Shown here: one piece after another, positions 1 through 11,726 of the stretch
Position numbering within the stretch: position 1 is the stretch's first letter
Layout of the letters: every line of letters begins with the position of its first letter
Origin: Asterochloris sp. CNOR1
Taxonomy: Eukaryota > Chlorophyta > Trebouxiophyceae > Trebouxiales > Trebouxiaceae
Assembly (NCBI GenBank): GCA_963969365.1
Contig: OZ017746.1
Location: forward strand, 1,178,001-1,242,000
Length of the DNA: 64,000 bases
Reading direction: 5' to 3'
Notes under the pieces: generated by a model
The model's input: only the letters and a program-made list of their open reading frames with translations
Databases searched by the model: none
What the model was told of the DNA's origin: nothing
Made by a program: the position numbers and the translations under genes

Positions 1-94
1 ACATCAGCCTGGTTGAAGCAATGTACAGTTAAAAGATGAATGAATGGCTCTTCTTTCTTTCTTCCCTTCAGCGCCAGCAGAGGTATTGAAAGTC

Positions 95-112
95 CAGCAG
101 CAGCAGCAGCAG
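95..112 (+). repeat. (CAG)6 run just upstream of the OMA1-like start codon
   Basis: Six CAG units directly precede the ATG at 114. Depending on the true 5' end they would lie in the 5' leader. Read in another frame they would give a glutamine run, but that frame does not connect to the downstream exons. Confidence 0.8.
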
Positions 113-113
113 C

Positions 114-3100
114 ATGCAGCGATCAATGAAAAGCCTTCAAGCCCCCAAGACTGGGATCCGTCCAGTATTGCCCAGGCTATGCAGAACACGACTGCAGTGT
201 CATGCACAGAAACTCGCTGTCCAGGACACCTCCAAGATTGCGACAAGACAGCCAACATCAATTATCACAGAGTCGCTTATAAGTCCATGGTCTGCAGCAG
301 CTGTCGCAGCAGGAGTCGGTGTCCCCTTGGCACTTGGCTATGGTCAGGAGTCCGCTGTGCTTGGTGAGGAATGGCGATGAACATATTGCATGAGGTACAG
401 AGGATGCAGCTGCTGACAAGTTTCTGTCCTATTCACTCATATCTTCATCGCCCGATTTGTGTTTTTGCCAGGCTGTAATGCTGCCTGTGGAGCCTCCTGA
501 ACACTGATGCAGGCTTGGCTGCTGCGGCGGGCTTGAGGGTGCTGCAGCTGCTGCTGCTCGATCAGGTGTGCAAAACTAGACCTCTCTCTGATTGCGTCTT
601 GATGCTCTTTACCAAGCAGATGCCTGCTGCCTCCCAAACTTTGGTGTATGCTGCACTCCATATCCTGTGCCTTGCATTGAGCACAAGCTGTACAACTTTG
701 TCCATGCTGCAGACATGTGCTGCAGCAACTCTCACTCCAAGTGCTGCTTGACAAAGGAATATCAATCTCCCCTCTGCTGGCAAGCTTCAATGCTGCCTGC
801 TGCAGGCCATGCACTTGCACTGCGGTGTCATCCACCTTTCCTGCCCACTGGAATCAAGCTCCGCATGCTGCTTGCTGCAGACTGTGCCCTTCACAATGCG
901 GCGCCACACTCTGATCCTGCCCACCAGTATCGAGCTGCTCATGGGAGAGGCCACTTTCAAGCAGCAGCTAGCAGGCTTTCAGCAGCAGGGCAAGATTCTG
1001 GGGGAGTCCAACCCAGACTACAAGATGGTGCAAAAGATTGCGAAGCGTATCATTGGTGCAGTTGAGGAGCAGCGGGGGGGTGGATTCCAGAAGCACGTGC
1101 CCAAGTGAGCGTCACCGTTGTGTGCATCTTGCTACATGAGGGCGGCTGGGTGGACAGCCGGTCAAGGAAACGGAATCTGCAGCGAAGCCTTATTGGCGGC
1201 TTTCGTTTGGGAGTCCAGAGTTGCGTGGCTGAGCAAGGCTCTGCTCTCATGAAGCTGCACAAGTGCTGATGTGAGGCTGCGCACACCTGGCATGCATGTT
1301 TCCCATTGGCAGATGTGCACTCCCATTGGCAGGTGCAGCCCGCAGCTGCTCTCAGCTGAGATGCCACGCTGCTGCGCCTAAGTCGTGGACACTGGCCCTC
1401 TTGAGCAGGGTTGGAGACCTCAGCTAACATGGGTGCAGGTTCAAGTGGGAGGTCGTCGTGGTGGACAGCCAGCAGCCCAACGCATTTGTGCTGCCAGGCG
1501 GCAAAATCGTGGTGTTCACAGGTGGGCATTGACTCTCGTGCCACTGGTAGCAGTTTCACTGAAGCAAACTGACCAGTCACGTCTTAGTGCTGTGGCCCTA
1601 GCATCCAGTTTCTGCAGTACTTACTCCTGAGACTGAGCTTCTATGCTGGCTTCCAGCCTGTCTGCTGCTATCGAGCCTCTGTGTGCAGGCCCCAGCATCC
1701 ACCCTTAGCACCTGGGTTCTGTGCTGCAGCCCTCATTCAGCTGATGGACCGGCGGGAAGACCTGCTGGCAGCAGTCATTGGCCATGAGGTAAACCTCCAG
1801 ACTTAAGTGCCTAAATCTGCCTACTTACATTGTGATCCCTGTGTGTTGTCTGAGGCCGTGAGCCGTGGTTGCTGCTCAGGCAGCTGAGTGCACATGTGCA
1901 GGTTGCCCATGCCCTCGCCAGGCACAGCTCCGAGAAACTCAGCCTGGGCCTGCTCGTCACGCTGGCAGCTAACGTGGGAGTTGCACTTATCAGCAGCCAG
2001 CGGCACCAGAGGGGCCCTGGTGGCCCGAACCAGCGGCGGGCACCAGGAGCACAGGTGCGAGCAAGTCCCCACGTCTTTAGCCTTGCCACCTGCTTCACTG
2101 AAGCTGATAAACTGCGCTGCCATGGTTGCGGTCTTCAGGCTGCATGCTGCACCCTGCAATCCAGCCAGCCGAGAGTGCACAGCGCAGTATGTCCTTGCTC
2201 GTCATGCACAGGCTCTGAGAGCAAGCAGCACTCTTCAGGCTGCATGCCAGGGTCTGCTCCCTAGCACTGACAGCGAGCAGCAGAGGACATCTGTGATGTC
2301 ATGCATAGCTTCTGAGGCCAAGGCCTCTTTTCAGCACCCTGTAATCAGGGCAGGCATTCCATATGGCCTCAGTGACACCATGGTGCAGTTGCCCCTCACC
2401 CCCTCCAGTTAAACTTCTGCAAGCCCCACGTGGGGAAGCGGACACTGCCAATGCTTGTCATGTTCATCCAGCCCCCTGACCTAAGCTTGCAGCATTGCCG
2501 CAGGGACTGCCTGTGTCCTGGGGCGGCAGAGGGCAGCCCACCCGGGGAGGCTATGGCGGAGCCAGCCCTTATGGCCGGTGAGTGCCTCTGCCCGCTGCAG
2601 CCAGGTCTTGCAGTCCTCTGCAGCACCTTCTATGAGCAGCCATGCCTGACTATGCAGCCAGTCATCTGGATTTGTTCTCTCTCAGCACACCTCCCTGCTT
2701 CTTCAGCACCCCTTTTGGCGCTGCAGGAGGGGGATGCAGGGGTACAACAGCCCAGCTGCTGGCGGCAACCCTCTGCTTAACCCACAGGTTTGTGCAGGAC
2801 CCCCCACCTCTGCATGCATTGCTGCTGGGTGAGGCGGCCCTGCTGCACATGCTGCTCCTCTGCTGAGCGCAGGGTAGTGCTGCGCAGCCAGCCACTGCTC
2901 TCGGTCTGTGGCAAAGCTCAGGCGTTTCTGTGCAGGTGATCTCTATCTTTGCAAATCTTTTCCTCCAGCTGCCCTTTTCAAGGCGGGCAGAGGCTGAGGC
3001 TGACCTTATCGGCATGAAGCTCATGGCTCTGGCAGGTGAGACTGCGCATGTCTAGGTACAGCAGCAGCCTTGGGGCCTATTGAAACTCTGTTCACAGGAG

Positions 3101-3575
3101 GGCGGCCTCCTCGCGCTGATGGTTGCAGCTTGCGCTCGACCTTCAGTGACCACAGCCGGCAGGTTCCTTATCTCCAGGGTCATGATGCCAAGAGTGCACT
3201 GCCCCTGCCTGCAGGGTATGACCCGTCCATGTCGCCTGAAACGTTCATCAAGCTGGGCAAGGCAGAGGCAGCCATGCGCAAGAGCATGGGCGGCAACCTT
3301 GGCGCGCTGCAGTGCACGCACCCACGCTCTGACTCCCGTGTCCAGATGCTGCAGGAAGAGCTTGCCTTGATGCAGGTGAGATACTCTGTTGCTGCATGTG
3401 CTGCTTTGAAGGATACTCTGTTGCTGCATGTGCTGCTTATAGGGCTGCACATGTATGGCAGGCGTTGTTTCTAGTGGGCTTAGCATGAGCCGATGTGAGT
3501 CTGGCTGTGCTGCAGGAAAGTGGTGATGGGGGCCTCGATCAGGTCCTGCATAAGGTTCCATACTGGATGCTGTGA
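114..3575 (+). CDS. OMA1: OMA1-type mitochondrial zinc metalloprotease (peptidase M48)
   Basis: Inner-membrane stress protease of the M48 family, which in other eukaryotes cleaves membrane proteins when mitochondria are damaged. Eleven exons join in one frame of 425 codons: 114-363, 513-565, 881-1104, 1439-1521, 1730-1788, 1902-2054, 2504-2577, 2727-2787, 2936-3035, 3215-3375, 3516-3575, all GT-AG. The zinc motif HEVAH is formed only when exon 5 (ending AVIGHE) joins exon 6 (starting VAHALARH); the second zinc region EAEADLIG is in exon 9. The family block NAFVLPGGKIVVFTG is in exon 4. The N-terminus is basic (MQRSMKSLQ, then PRLCRTR), fitting a mitochondrial presequence, followed by Ala/Leu-rich membrane-like stretches. 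A Gly/Gln/Pro-rich loop (exons 6-8) between the two zinc regions is longer than I expect for the family. The gene begins near the window edge, so an upstream exon cannot be excluded. Confidence 0.87.
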
Positions 3576-3746
3576 TTCCACAATCTGCACTGCAATCTGC
3601 CAAGGGTTCCATGCAGAATTCATTCAGTGTTTGTGAGTTCAAACCAGGCGTGATCTAGGTAGTCTGCACCATCACTAAGTGACCTCAAAATTGTGTTTGA
3701 CAATGCTCACCTTGCCACACCGAGCTGCTGGATTGAAAGGGTATGT

Positions 3747-6700
3747 CTATTGTTTTCTAGAGGCCTTTCCACCAAGCTTTGCTTCCTCCAGTGCTGGAAG
3801 CAGAACTGGTTCATGCTGCTTGGCATGCGCAGTGAGGTACTCTAGGCTGTCCATTTCTGTAAGGCGGCTGATAATGCGATCCTTGGCGAAGCCCAGGTTG
3901 TCATCAACCACAAGTGCCTCCTCCTCCTCAGCGCTCTGCATGCCCCAGCAGGATGTCAACCTTCTAAAGTGCTGCACTGCTTGGGGTGCTGTGCTGAGTA
4001 TGGCAGCCAAAGTCAGGCAGTGGTGCTGAGAAAAAGCAGATGTGCTGTTGCCAAATGGCGGAGGACCAGATGGAGAAGAACGAGATTGAGTCGTGTCCTT
4101 ACCAAGTGTGCTCGTCGCTCATTGGCATCCTGCTGGGTCAAGATGTTCTGAAATAGGACATAGGGGTCCCCCTCGGCTGAGCAGAATAGGCGGATGCGGT
4201 GCTCATACAAAACATCTATAAGCGTGACAAACCTGCAGAGCGCCAGCACCTGCAGTTGTACATCCTGACCAAAGCATATGGCAGGCTGACAGCACAGCCC
4301 AAGTTGGGTCCGAACTGATTGACTGCCCGTCATGCGCAGCAGTGGCATGATCAGCTGGTGAGGGACAGCAATCTGGCTAAGGCGCAGCCAAGCTACACAG
4401 CTTGGGAGGCAGCCAACGGAAGCAGCAGGCAAATCCTGACCCAAGCCATCCAGCAGGATTTCTGCTGGCAGGCAGGCAACCTGGACTGGCTTAACATACT
4501 GTGGCAGGCTCAACAGCTCTTGCAGGCGCATGCACATGCACATGCCTGTAGGCCTCGCTCTTTGTGGCGCCAGTAAAGATGGGCACTGCTTGCAGCGCCA
4601 TGGTATGGTACTGGTTGGCCAGGGCAATGAAGTCAGCTGCGCCAATGTTGCGCCCACACAGGTCATGAAAAGTGAATTTACATGCATGCTCTCCTGCAGG
4701 TGCAGGGAAGGGTGCAGGAGCTCAGTTCTGGCAAGCAAGATGCTGAGCGCAGTGGCAGAACCTTCCTGTGCAGCAAGGCAAACAGCAGAGCGCCCTCAAG
4801 CTGTGGTTTAAGCAAAGCTGCACGGTGCCTGACAGGCAGCAAATTTCCAGACATTGAAAGCCACACAGTCAGCACTGCTGCAGCACTGGTCTACAGCCTG
4901 CTCAATTGATGCAGGCCCCTGATCATGTGCATCACCTCGTGCACACTAGGCACAGCGTGTCTGACGTCCACCGCACAAGACGGCAGCAAGACAGCACCGC
5001 TGAACCTCTGAACTCAGCCGTGACCAACCTGCAGCGGGAACCTGAATCTTGCGCCCCATCTGCACTTCCACAGAGGCTTGCCGAGGCTCCTGATGCCCTA
5101 TGAGCTCCTCAAAGCGCGCGTCCAGCTCCTGATCCCGCTGGTCGTCTGTGAAGTACAGGCCACGGTGGTGCTGGGCCAAGCGGCGGTAGTCAGTGGTGGA
5201 TGCCATGTCATGGACGATGCACCTGGACTGCAATACGCAGAAGATGTTGGGGCCTGTCTGAGGCCCCAGGTTGTGCAGCCTGCCTGGTGTTGATGCTGGG
5301 GGGTTTGCCTGCAAGCTCCCCAGGGCTCATGTGAACTAGCAGGCCACAGGACTGGCAGGATCAACCTGCAGGGTGGAGGCCAGATGCAATACTGGAGGTT
5401 GCCTTTCTCCTGGCATACTCTCTTGGCATGCAACACGGTGTTGGCTGCTGTACAGAAGTCAAGCAGCAGGGTGCAGCAGGCCCACAATTGCTGAAGTGAG
5501 CCCGCTCTTTGGCTGCCTGCCAGCGCTGTGAAAAGCAGTGGCACCTTCATGTGAGCTGAGCTGCGCCACGCTGCAGCTGTCTGCTGCCGCCAAGGCATGA
5601 CATGCTCCAGCATCAGCCTTGACTCTTGAATGCAGGCTGCACGCAGCCCAACACTCCCTCTCACTGCGATTCCCCTTGGCTACAATCCGTAGCCACAACA
5701 ACCTTCAGCTTCTCGATGAAGGGCAGGAAGAGGTCGCGCTGCAGACCGCCCTCATACAGTGCATCCGGCTTGCGGTTGGAGGTGGCCACGAGGACCAGGC
5801 CATTCTCAAAGAGACGCCCAAAAAGCCGGCTCAAGATAGAGGCGTCAGCCACATCTGTCACAAAAAATTCGTCCAAGCACAGGACGGCGCACTCACGCCA
5901 GATGTGGTCAGCCACCTCGACGAGGGGGTCCTGCGAAGCAGGGCAGTGGGCAGCAATGTGACTATCTGTTTCAGAGCAGGCTCTGGTAGACTTAGAGGCT
6001 TGTCAGGACGGCACCCTTGCGCGAGGTGTGAGAGGGCGCCAACTGTGAGACAGATGGGGTGCAGATGTTTGGGCAGATCAGCAACACAGGTAGCTGGTCA
6101 TGGGTGTGCAATTCTGGGCAAGCAGCAGCAGGGTGCAGGGTGCAAGGCGCCTCACGACCAGGGGCAACAGGTCTAAGGGCACTTTGACTCCTTCACAACA
6201 GTGGCCCCAGTGCTCAGCCAATGCAGGCATCAGCAGGGCTGGAACCCATGCTCAGCGGACACGCGATGTGCTGCTGCTGGAGGCTTACACGGCTGCTGAG
6301 CTGGTCAGGGCCGCCCTTGAGGGTGCTGGGTGACCTGTCGCTCACCTGGCGGCTGCTGTACTTGCGCAGCCTGGAGTGCACGTCCAGCATGAAGTCATGG
6401 AAGTGCGTCCTGTGCAGCTGCACAGCAGACAAGACAAGGGCTGGAAGCAGCCACCATGCGCAGATGCCAGCTCATACTTTCTCAGCAGCTGCTGGGGCAC
6501 TCAGCATCCGTAACTTGATAGTCCTTCACTGATACTAGGATTGAACAGCAATTGATGATTGGGTATTTCATCATCGCGCCCGGCCGGAATAGCTGCAGAG
6601 ATACACATGCAACGAAGCTTTTACATGCTGCAGACTCAACACAGGCTGACCTTGAACTGGCCGGGCGCTGCCTGTGCAAAGAGGTCCATCAGCATGGTCT

Positions 6701-7895
6701 TGCCCACGCCCACACCGCCCCACATGTAGAGGCCCTGCAGTGCCTGGGGAGCCTCGCGCTGTTCGCGGCTACCCATGAGCCTGGACCACCTGCAGACAGC
6801 CTCAGCGCTGTCAGCCGGGCAGCTTAATTTGTGCAATGGGCACAGCACACCTCAGTGGGACCGTGTAGGTCCCTGCTGTGGCAACCAAGACCACCAGCAG
6901 GGGACCTTGCAGCTGTCAACCCAGCAGCTTCAATGAGGGCGGGCGGCAACAGCCTGCGTCAGGAGACATTGTGAATGCCTGCAGCGGCAGCCCAGACCAC
7001 CTGCAGGAGCCTCGGAGCTGTGCTTGGCTGAAGTGACAGTGCCAGCTGGCATCGCATACTTCCAACACAACCCAGCCAGGCAGCATTGCGTTGGGCACAG
7101 CAAATCCAGTGAAACAAGACGGTTCCCTGCAGCGGCAGCTCGGACACCCTGCAGGCAGCCTCAGCTGTCTACCAGCCGGGAACAAGCCACAGCTTTCAAT
7201 GTGTCTGTGCCAAGGCAGGTGTCAGGGCAGCAGTCTATTCTGCATGTACGGCAGATGGCAGTGGTTCATGTTGGGATCTATGGCTCCCGGGCATGCTGCC
7301 TGACACATGCCAGGTACACCCCTCACTCCATGCCAGCCTGCCAGCTGGTGTTGATACTTGCTCACAGACAGTGTGGAGCCCACTACCCAGCCTGCTGGCC
7401 AGCACAGGGCAGCCATCACTGCTCACGGGCTGCAAACAACCCAAATTCCATGCCAGTATGCCAGGTGACAACGGCACAGCACCCACTGCTCACCAGCCCT
7501 GCCTCTCCTTGTCGTCCACAATGTGGTTTACGGTGGTGAGGCCGCTGGGCCGCCGGCGCTTGCCATGCATCTGCTGCAGCTGTTCATAAAGCTGCTGCAG
7601 GGCCAGCACGGTGTTCTCCTGACGGGGGTCAGGGCGGTAGAAGCCAGAGGTACGGCCGCTGACATAGGCCTTGACGGGGCCCTCTTCTATGTGGGCAACG
7701 CTGGAGAGGAAGTCATCAGGCTGGCTCCCTGATCCTGAATCTGCGGAGGCATCTAAACCTGCACAGCATGAGACCATTCTGCAACAGCCTGCAGCTGGTT
7801 GGAGCATGTACAGGAGCAGCATTGGCAGGTGTCCTGCACGGGTGGGCAAAGCAGGGCATGTGCAGTGCACAGGCTCACGGATGTCCTGGGCAGCT

Positions 7896-7928
<33 letters not shown>

Positions 7929-8218
7929 GCGAGGCTGGCATGGCGAAAGACACGCAGCTGGCAGAAGTGCGTAGGCGGATCTGCCCAAGGGTAGATGCTG
8001 CAGAGGGCACTTTTCAGGCCTGGACAGAGCACCACAGGACCTGCAGGCAACAAGCAGTCTCTACTCAGGGGCGCTGGTTCCCAGAGCAAATCTGTTGTGG
8101 ATAGGCCACAGTGAGATACATCGCAATGCTGGCTTCACTCACCGCAGGACTGGGGTGCTTGCCGAAGAGCAGTCACGGAGTTGCACACCCACTGCAGCCG
8201 GCGTGCAGCAGTACGCAT
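3747..8218 (-). CDS. AFG1: AFG1/LACE1-type mitochondrial AAA-like ATPase
   Basis: P-loop ATPase of the AFG1 (ZapE-related) family, which in yeast and animals helps clear damaged inner-membrane proteins. Ten exons give 515 codons: 3747-3935, 4103-4232, 4546-4693, 5029-5227, 5703-5930, 6346-6417, 6651-6789, 7494-7758, 7879-7980, 8143-8218. The Walker A motif GGVGVGKT, the HFHDFMLDVH block, Walker B-like LCLDEF with TDVADA, sensor VATSNRKPDALY, and the C-terminal RFVTLIDVLYEH region all lie in the expected order. The start MRTAARRLQW is a good mitochondrial presequence. Just after it a run of ten glutamines is coded by a CTG/CAG repeat. The intron after exon 4546-4693 appears to use a GC donor (AG/GCATGT), and the one after 5703-5930 a weak GTTGTT donor. 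It ends 171 bases past the OMA1-like stop, tail to tail. Confidence 0.9.
6782..7493 (-). repeat. Degenerate repeats in an AFG1 intron copying both exon edges
   Basis: The 700-base intron contains diverged copies of its own borders. The acceptor-side text around 6782-6825 (GACCACCTGCAG then CAGCCTC and GTCAGCCGGG) recurs near 6990 and 7140. Near the donor, a segment starting TCCATGCCAG at about 7326 recurs at about 7446, and the donor text ACTGCTCAC recurs near 7413 and 7486. Alignment was done by eye. Confidence 0.55.
7898..7927 (-). repeat. (CTG)10 microsatellite coding polyglutamine in AFG1
   Basis: Ten uninterrupted CTG units on the plus strand read as ten CAG codons in exon 7879-7980 of the AFG1-like gene, right after the predicted presequence. 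Confidence 0.95.
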
Positions 8219-8354
8219 GAACAGCAGATCAGTGTGACGCCCCCGCTCCCCCAGCAGCCAGAACGAGCAAGCAGTGGGGGCTGGAGGAGCTTGCTTGGGG
8301 ATGCCTACTCTTGCAGTGGTCAATGCAGTTAGTCAAGTCAGGCAGTTGGACAGT
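8219..8354. promoter_or_regulatory. Shared upstream region of AFG1 and fibrillin genes
   Basis: Only 136 bases separate the two divergent start codons, so both promoters and leaders must share or overlap here. I see no clear TATA box. Confidence 0.45.
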
Positions 8355-9337
8355 ATGCTCAGGACAGAGGCAGCACCCAATCCAAGACAGTATGCATTGA
8401 TCATCAGGGGAAGTTCAGGCTGTGCATTGAGAAGACAAGCACAAAGGCTAACTTTGACACCCGCAGCCCAGTCTTCTGCCAGAGCAGCCCAGCAGCTTGA
8501 TGTTGGGAGTGTGAAGCAGCAGCTGCGCACTCTCCTGAGTCAGGTCACGCCAGTGGAGGCTGTCTTTCCCAGACAGACTGAGGTGCAGCCTGCCAGCCTG
8601 TTGTGCACCAACAATACCTGCTGCAGATCGCTATCATGCAGCTCGTGTCATGCAGGCCAGGCAGCGGGTCAATGCTCTGGTGCAATGCCTGGAAGACGTG
8701 GCAGGCGCTGGCCAGCATCAGTTGCAGCCCGGTCAGCTGACAGGCTCCTGGCGCCTGGTCTATGCCAGCAAAGGAACAGTAGTCACAAGATCAGCAATCG
8801 CACAGCTCCTGGTCAGCCTTAGCGCACTGCCTGGCACAGGCCTGAAGGACATCAGCCAGCAGCTGCAGACTGCATCTACACCTGGTGAGCTCGTCAACTG
8901 GGTCTGCCCTGGGCAGATTGTATGCTGTGCAGCTAGACTGCTTCATTCAACATTCAGGTGCCCTTCTGGAGGCGGCCAACTCAGCCATCTTTGGTCTGGG
9001 CCCACTGGGCAGCTATGAAGTGGGCATCCAGGGCAGGTGGCTGCCTGACGCCTCCCAGGCAGGCAGCAAGGTGGAAGTTGCCTTTGACGCATTCTCAGTC
9101 AGGCTGGTGGGCTACCTGGGTCTCCCGCTCCCTGCAGGGCTGCCAAAGGTGAGATGTCATGGTGCGTATGCTTTGGATGGCTGCTGCAGCAGGTCACTCG
9201 GTCCCTGGGCTGCCATGCAGATCACCATCCCCATGAATCGTGAGACCAGTGCAGAATGGTGGACACCCTATGCGGATGAAGAGTTCAGGCTGGGCAAGGG
9301 AAAGAGTGGGAATCTGTTCCTGTTTTGGAGGAGCTGA
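8355..9337 (+). CDS. Plastid lipid-associated protein / fibrillin family
   Basis: PAP/fibrillin proteins associate with plastoglobules or thylakoids and bind or carry lipids. Four exons give 249 codons: 8355-8538, 8627-8884, 8958-9148, 9221-9337. Recognisable blocks are GSWRLVYASKG (the family's opening strand), FGLGPLGSYEVGIQGRW, FDAFSVRLVG and the C-terminal DEEFRLGKGKSGNLFLFWR. The first 60 residues are rich in Arg, Ser and Ala with few acids, as expected for a chloroplast transit peptide. The first donor could be at 8539 (phase keeps the frame) or a few bases on; I chose the one that keeps phase with the exon at 8627. The start is the first ATG in frame in that exon. Confidence 0.82.
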
Positions 9338-9588
9338 GGTTTAGCAATTGAAGGGGCAGTCCCCGCAATCAACTCAAATGGCTCCATGGAGGGCCCTGAA
9401 TCTGGCATGATGGCAGTTAGGTGTACCCATGAAGCAACGTATTGGCAATGCTGTATCCTACATTGTATGTCTCACCTTATCATTGTACAACACATGTGTG
9501 TTCCTGGTCATTGCTACTGAGTGATCACAGCTAAGAAGCAACAAATGAGTCAGCTTGTTCAAATCAGGTCACAGGCTTGCAGTCAGCC
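9338..9588. other. Intergenic spacer between fibrillin and TPR genes
   Basis: The sequence is more AT-rich than the genes on either side and should hold the fibrillin 3' end and the TPR gene promoter. I see no other gene in it. Confidence 0.5.
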
Positions 9589-10273
9589 ATGCACAGCATA
9601 CATGTAGGCAGCAGGGTGCCAACCAGCACCAGACACACTTTAGGCTGCCACCAAGTCAAGACTGTACGTCAAATAGCTCGGCTTCAAAGCAGAGCATCTC
9701 CGGATCCGGACACAGCGAAAAGCGCCATTCAGTATGGCTTGAGTCTTTACGAAGCAAAAGACTATGCTGCGGCCCAGGAGATCTTCAGAAAGGCCGTGGA
9801 CCTGCCTGGCACTGGCCTCAAGCAATTCAGGTGAGCACTTGCCGCCAGCATGGTGAGATGACTCTGCTCTGGGCATTGTTCACAACTCAAATTGTTCTTG
9901 TTTGGACTTGCAGGGACAAACCAGCAGTGGCCAGCAATGGCGAGAGGCAGGCAAGGTTCATGCTAGTTCACTCAATGTCGTCTAGCTGATCATGATTTGA
10001 GCAATGAAAAACATCACCTGACTGCAGGCGGCCCTTTACAACGTGGCCTGCTGCTGCAGCCAGCAGGGCGATCTGCAGGCTGGCCTAAGCGCCCTGGCGC
10101 AGTGTCTAGAGGGTGGCTATGAGGGCTTCAGACAGATCAGGACCGATGAGGACCTGAAGGCCGTGCGGGAGGACCCCCGCTTTGAGAAGCTCATGCAGCG
10201 TTACGAGAAGCAGAAGGGCGGCAGCGGTTTCTTTGGGACCCTGATCGACAACTTCCGCAACCCGGTAAAGTAG
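9589..10273 (+). CDS. Small chloroplast-type TPR protein
   Basis: Short tetratricopeptide-repeat protein resembling a plant plastid-targeted TPR family whose biochemical role I cannot name. Three exons give 174 codons: 9589-9830, 9914-9950, 10028-10273. The middle exon (RDKPAVASNGERQ) is only 37 bases and ends at a GC donor (CAG/GCAAGG); without it the flanking exons do not share a frame, and with it the text LKQFRDKP...AALYNVACC reads as in plant relatives. One TPR is visible (SAIQYGLSLYEAKDYAAAQ), followed by a second helical pair and the tail FFGTLIDNFRNPVK. The N-terminus is basic, Ser/Thr-rich and acid-poor, fitting a transit peptide. The first ATG in frame was taken as the start. Confidence 0.75.
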
Positions 10274-10572
10274 GCCAGGTTGCCTGCCTTCTCCACCCCA
10301 GCCATGTGGGGCTTCTCAGAAACTCTGCAACCTGGTGAAACAGGCTGCTTGTCTCTAGATCTCCTCAACTTCCACCTCTGCCCCGCTATCCCCAGTCCAA
10401 GTGCCAGTTGCCTCGTCCTTCTGAAGACCTGAACACCTCATGAGCTGTTTTGCAAGAGTGCTAAGCCAACAGCAAGGCCTATGTCATGCATGTTATGTTT
10501 AGCGGGACTGGCTTCTGCATGCGGCAAGACTGGCAGGGCAGAACAGGCAGGCCGTTGGCAGCAGCTGAGAGG

Positions 10573-11726
10573 TCAATGCTTGCCCTGAGACTTGACCTCC
10601 AGGGCCCTGAGCTCCTCCCCCACCCGGCGACGCACACACTCCTCCCTCTCGCGCTCCTTCTCTGCCTGCACGCACAGGCCAATGTCCTCAGCAGCATGCA
10701 CCTGTCTGTCTTTGCCTGCTTGTATGGGCAGAGTTTCAGCTGTTAAGGGAGGCGCCTGCTGCTCAGGGGTGCTCCGCCCAATACATGGGGCAGGTGTGTG
10801 CACAGTCAATTGCTGCCGGACGACCCTCCTGGCAGACAGATGAGTGCCCAGCACCCGCCGGTGCCACCCAGGTGTGGCTGGCCACCTTGCGCTTCCCAGT
10901 AGGTGGTTCCCTGATGGTGTCCTGTGCTGGTTCCGCCTACAACCTAAGGGGCTGCCAACTTGGGGCTTCATGCAGCTGTCCCGCATCGAACAGACTTCAC
11001 AAACCACTTGTTGCCAACAGGCTGCATTGCCACCACCCTTGTGCCCACCTTAGTGTGGTCAGCCACCTTGCGCTTCATGCGCCGTGCCAGGCGGGCATCC
11101 AGCTGCTCCCTGCGCAGCTCCTCCAGGTCCCCATCCCCACGCTTGACCTTAGACACTGCCTCAACCTGGTGGCAGGAGCACAAGCCGGTGGAGTCTGCAG
11201 GGGGTTTGCCAGCAGGCATGCCACCTATGCATAGGGATGCAGTGTATGCTTCTGCCCAATATGAACTGAGGGCTCTGATTGACTCAGACGAGCCCAGCTC
11301 GGGCTGACTCATGGCAGGGCAAAGCTCCCATTGCAGTCTGCCTTGGCTCAGGATGCAGATGGCTCTGTGGCTGCATGGGGCCCTGTCACCCCACCTGAGA
11401 CAGCAAGTACAGGCGCATGGGCGCCCAGTCTTTGTGCTGTGGGTTGGGCTTGGTGATGCTGCCCAGCTTCTTCAGATCAGAGTCTGTCACCAGCAGGGTC
11501 TGCTTTGCGGTCCCCTACAGGACAGGACATGTGGTGCAACCCAGGCAAGGACGTGCACCGTGGACCTGTGACGCGGCAGATTGTGCCTTACACGCACCTT
11601 GGAGATGAGCTCCTCACTGGCCTTACACCCATTGCAAAAGACCACACCAAAGGCCTCCTGCCACTGTTTGTTGAAGCTCAGGTTGCCACACTTGGAGCAG
11701 CCCAATGCAGCTGCATCTTCGTTCAT
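10573..11726 (-). CDS. XPA-like DNA-repair zinc-finger protein
   Basis: Resembles the core of XPA/Rad14, the damage-verification protein of nucleotide excision repair. Four exons give 152 codons: 10573-10665, 11049-11165, 11395-11514, 11598-11726. Exon 1 has the four-cysteine zinc finger C-SK-C at residues 10-13 and C-NG-C at 31-34. Exon 2 has the XPA signature LLVTDSDLKKLGSITKPNPQ followed by MRLYLLSQVE. The rest is a long charged helix ending EEL..LEVKSQGKH. It lacks the extended N-terminal tail (RPA-binding region in animals) and any C-terminal zinc-like segment, so it is about half of animal XPA length. An ATG at 11726 directly follows a CTCTAG that could be an acceptor, so an N-terminal exon upstream is possible, but I could not find one. 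Confidence 0.7.
10866..10905 (-). repeat. Diverged copy of the exon 3 end inside an XPA-like gene intron
   Basis: The plus-strand text GGCCACCTTGCGCTTC here matches the 3' end of exon 11049-11165 and its donor (GCCACCTTGCGCTTC near 11060); it would code TGKRKVASHT versus MKRKVADHT in the real exon. Confidence 0.65.

Noticed and set aside
4013-4738. 241-codon minus-strand open frame in the AFG1 region
   Set aside because: It includes one true exon (4103-4232), but the rest is intron or another exon read in the wrong frame; the spliced model matches the family.
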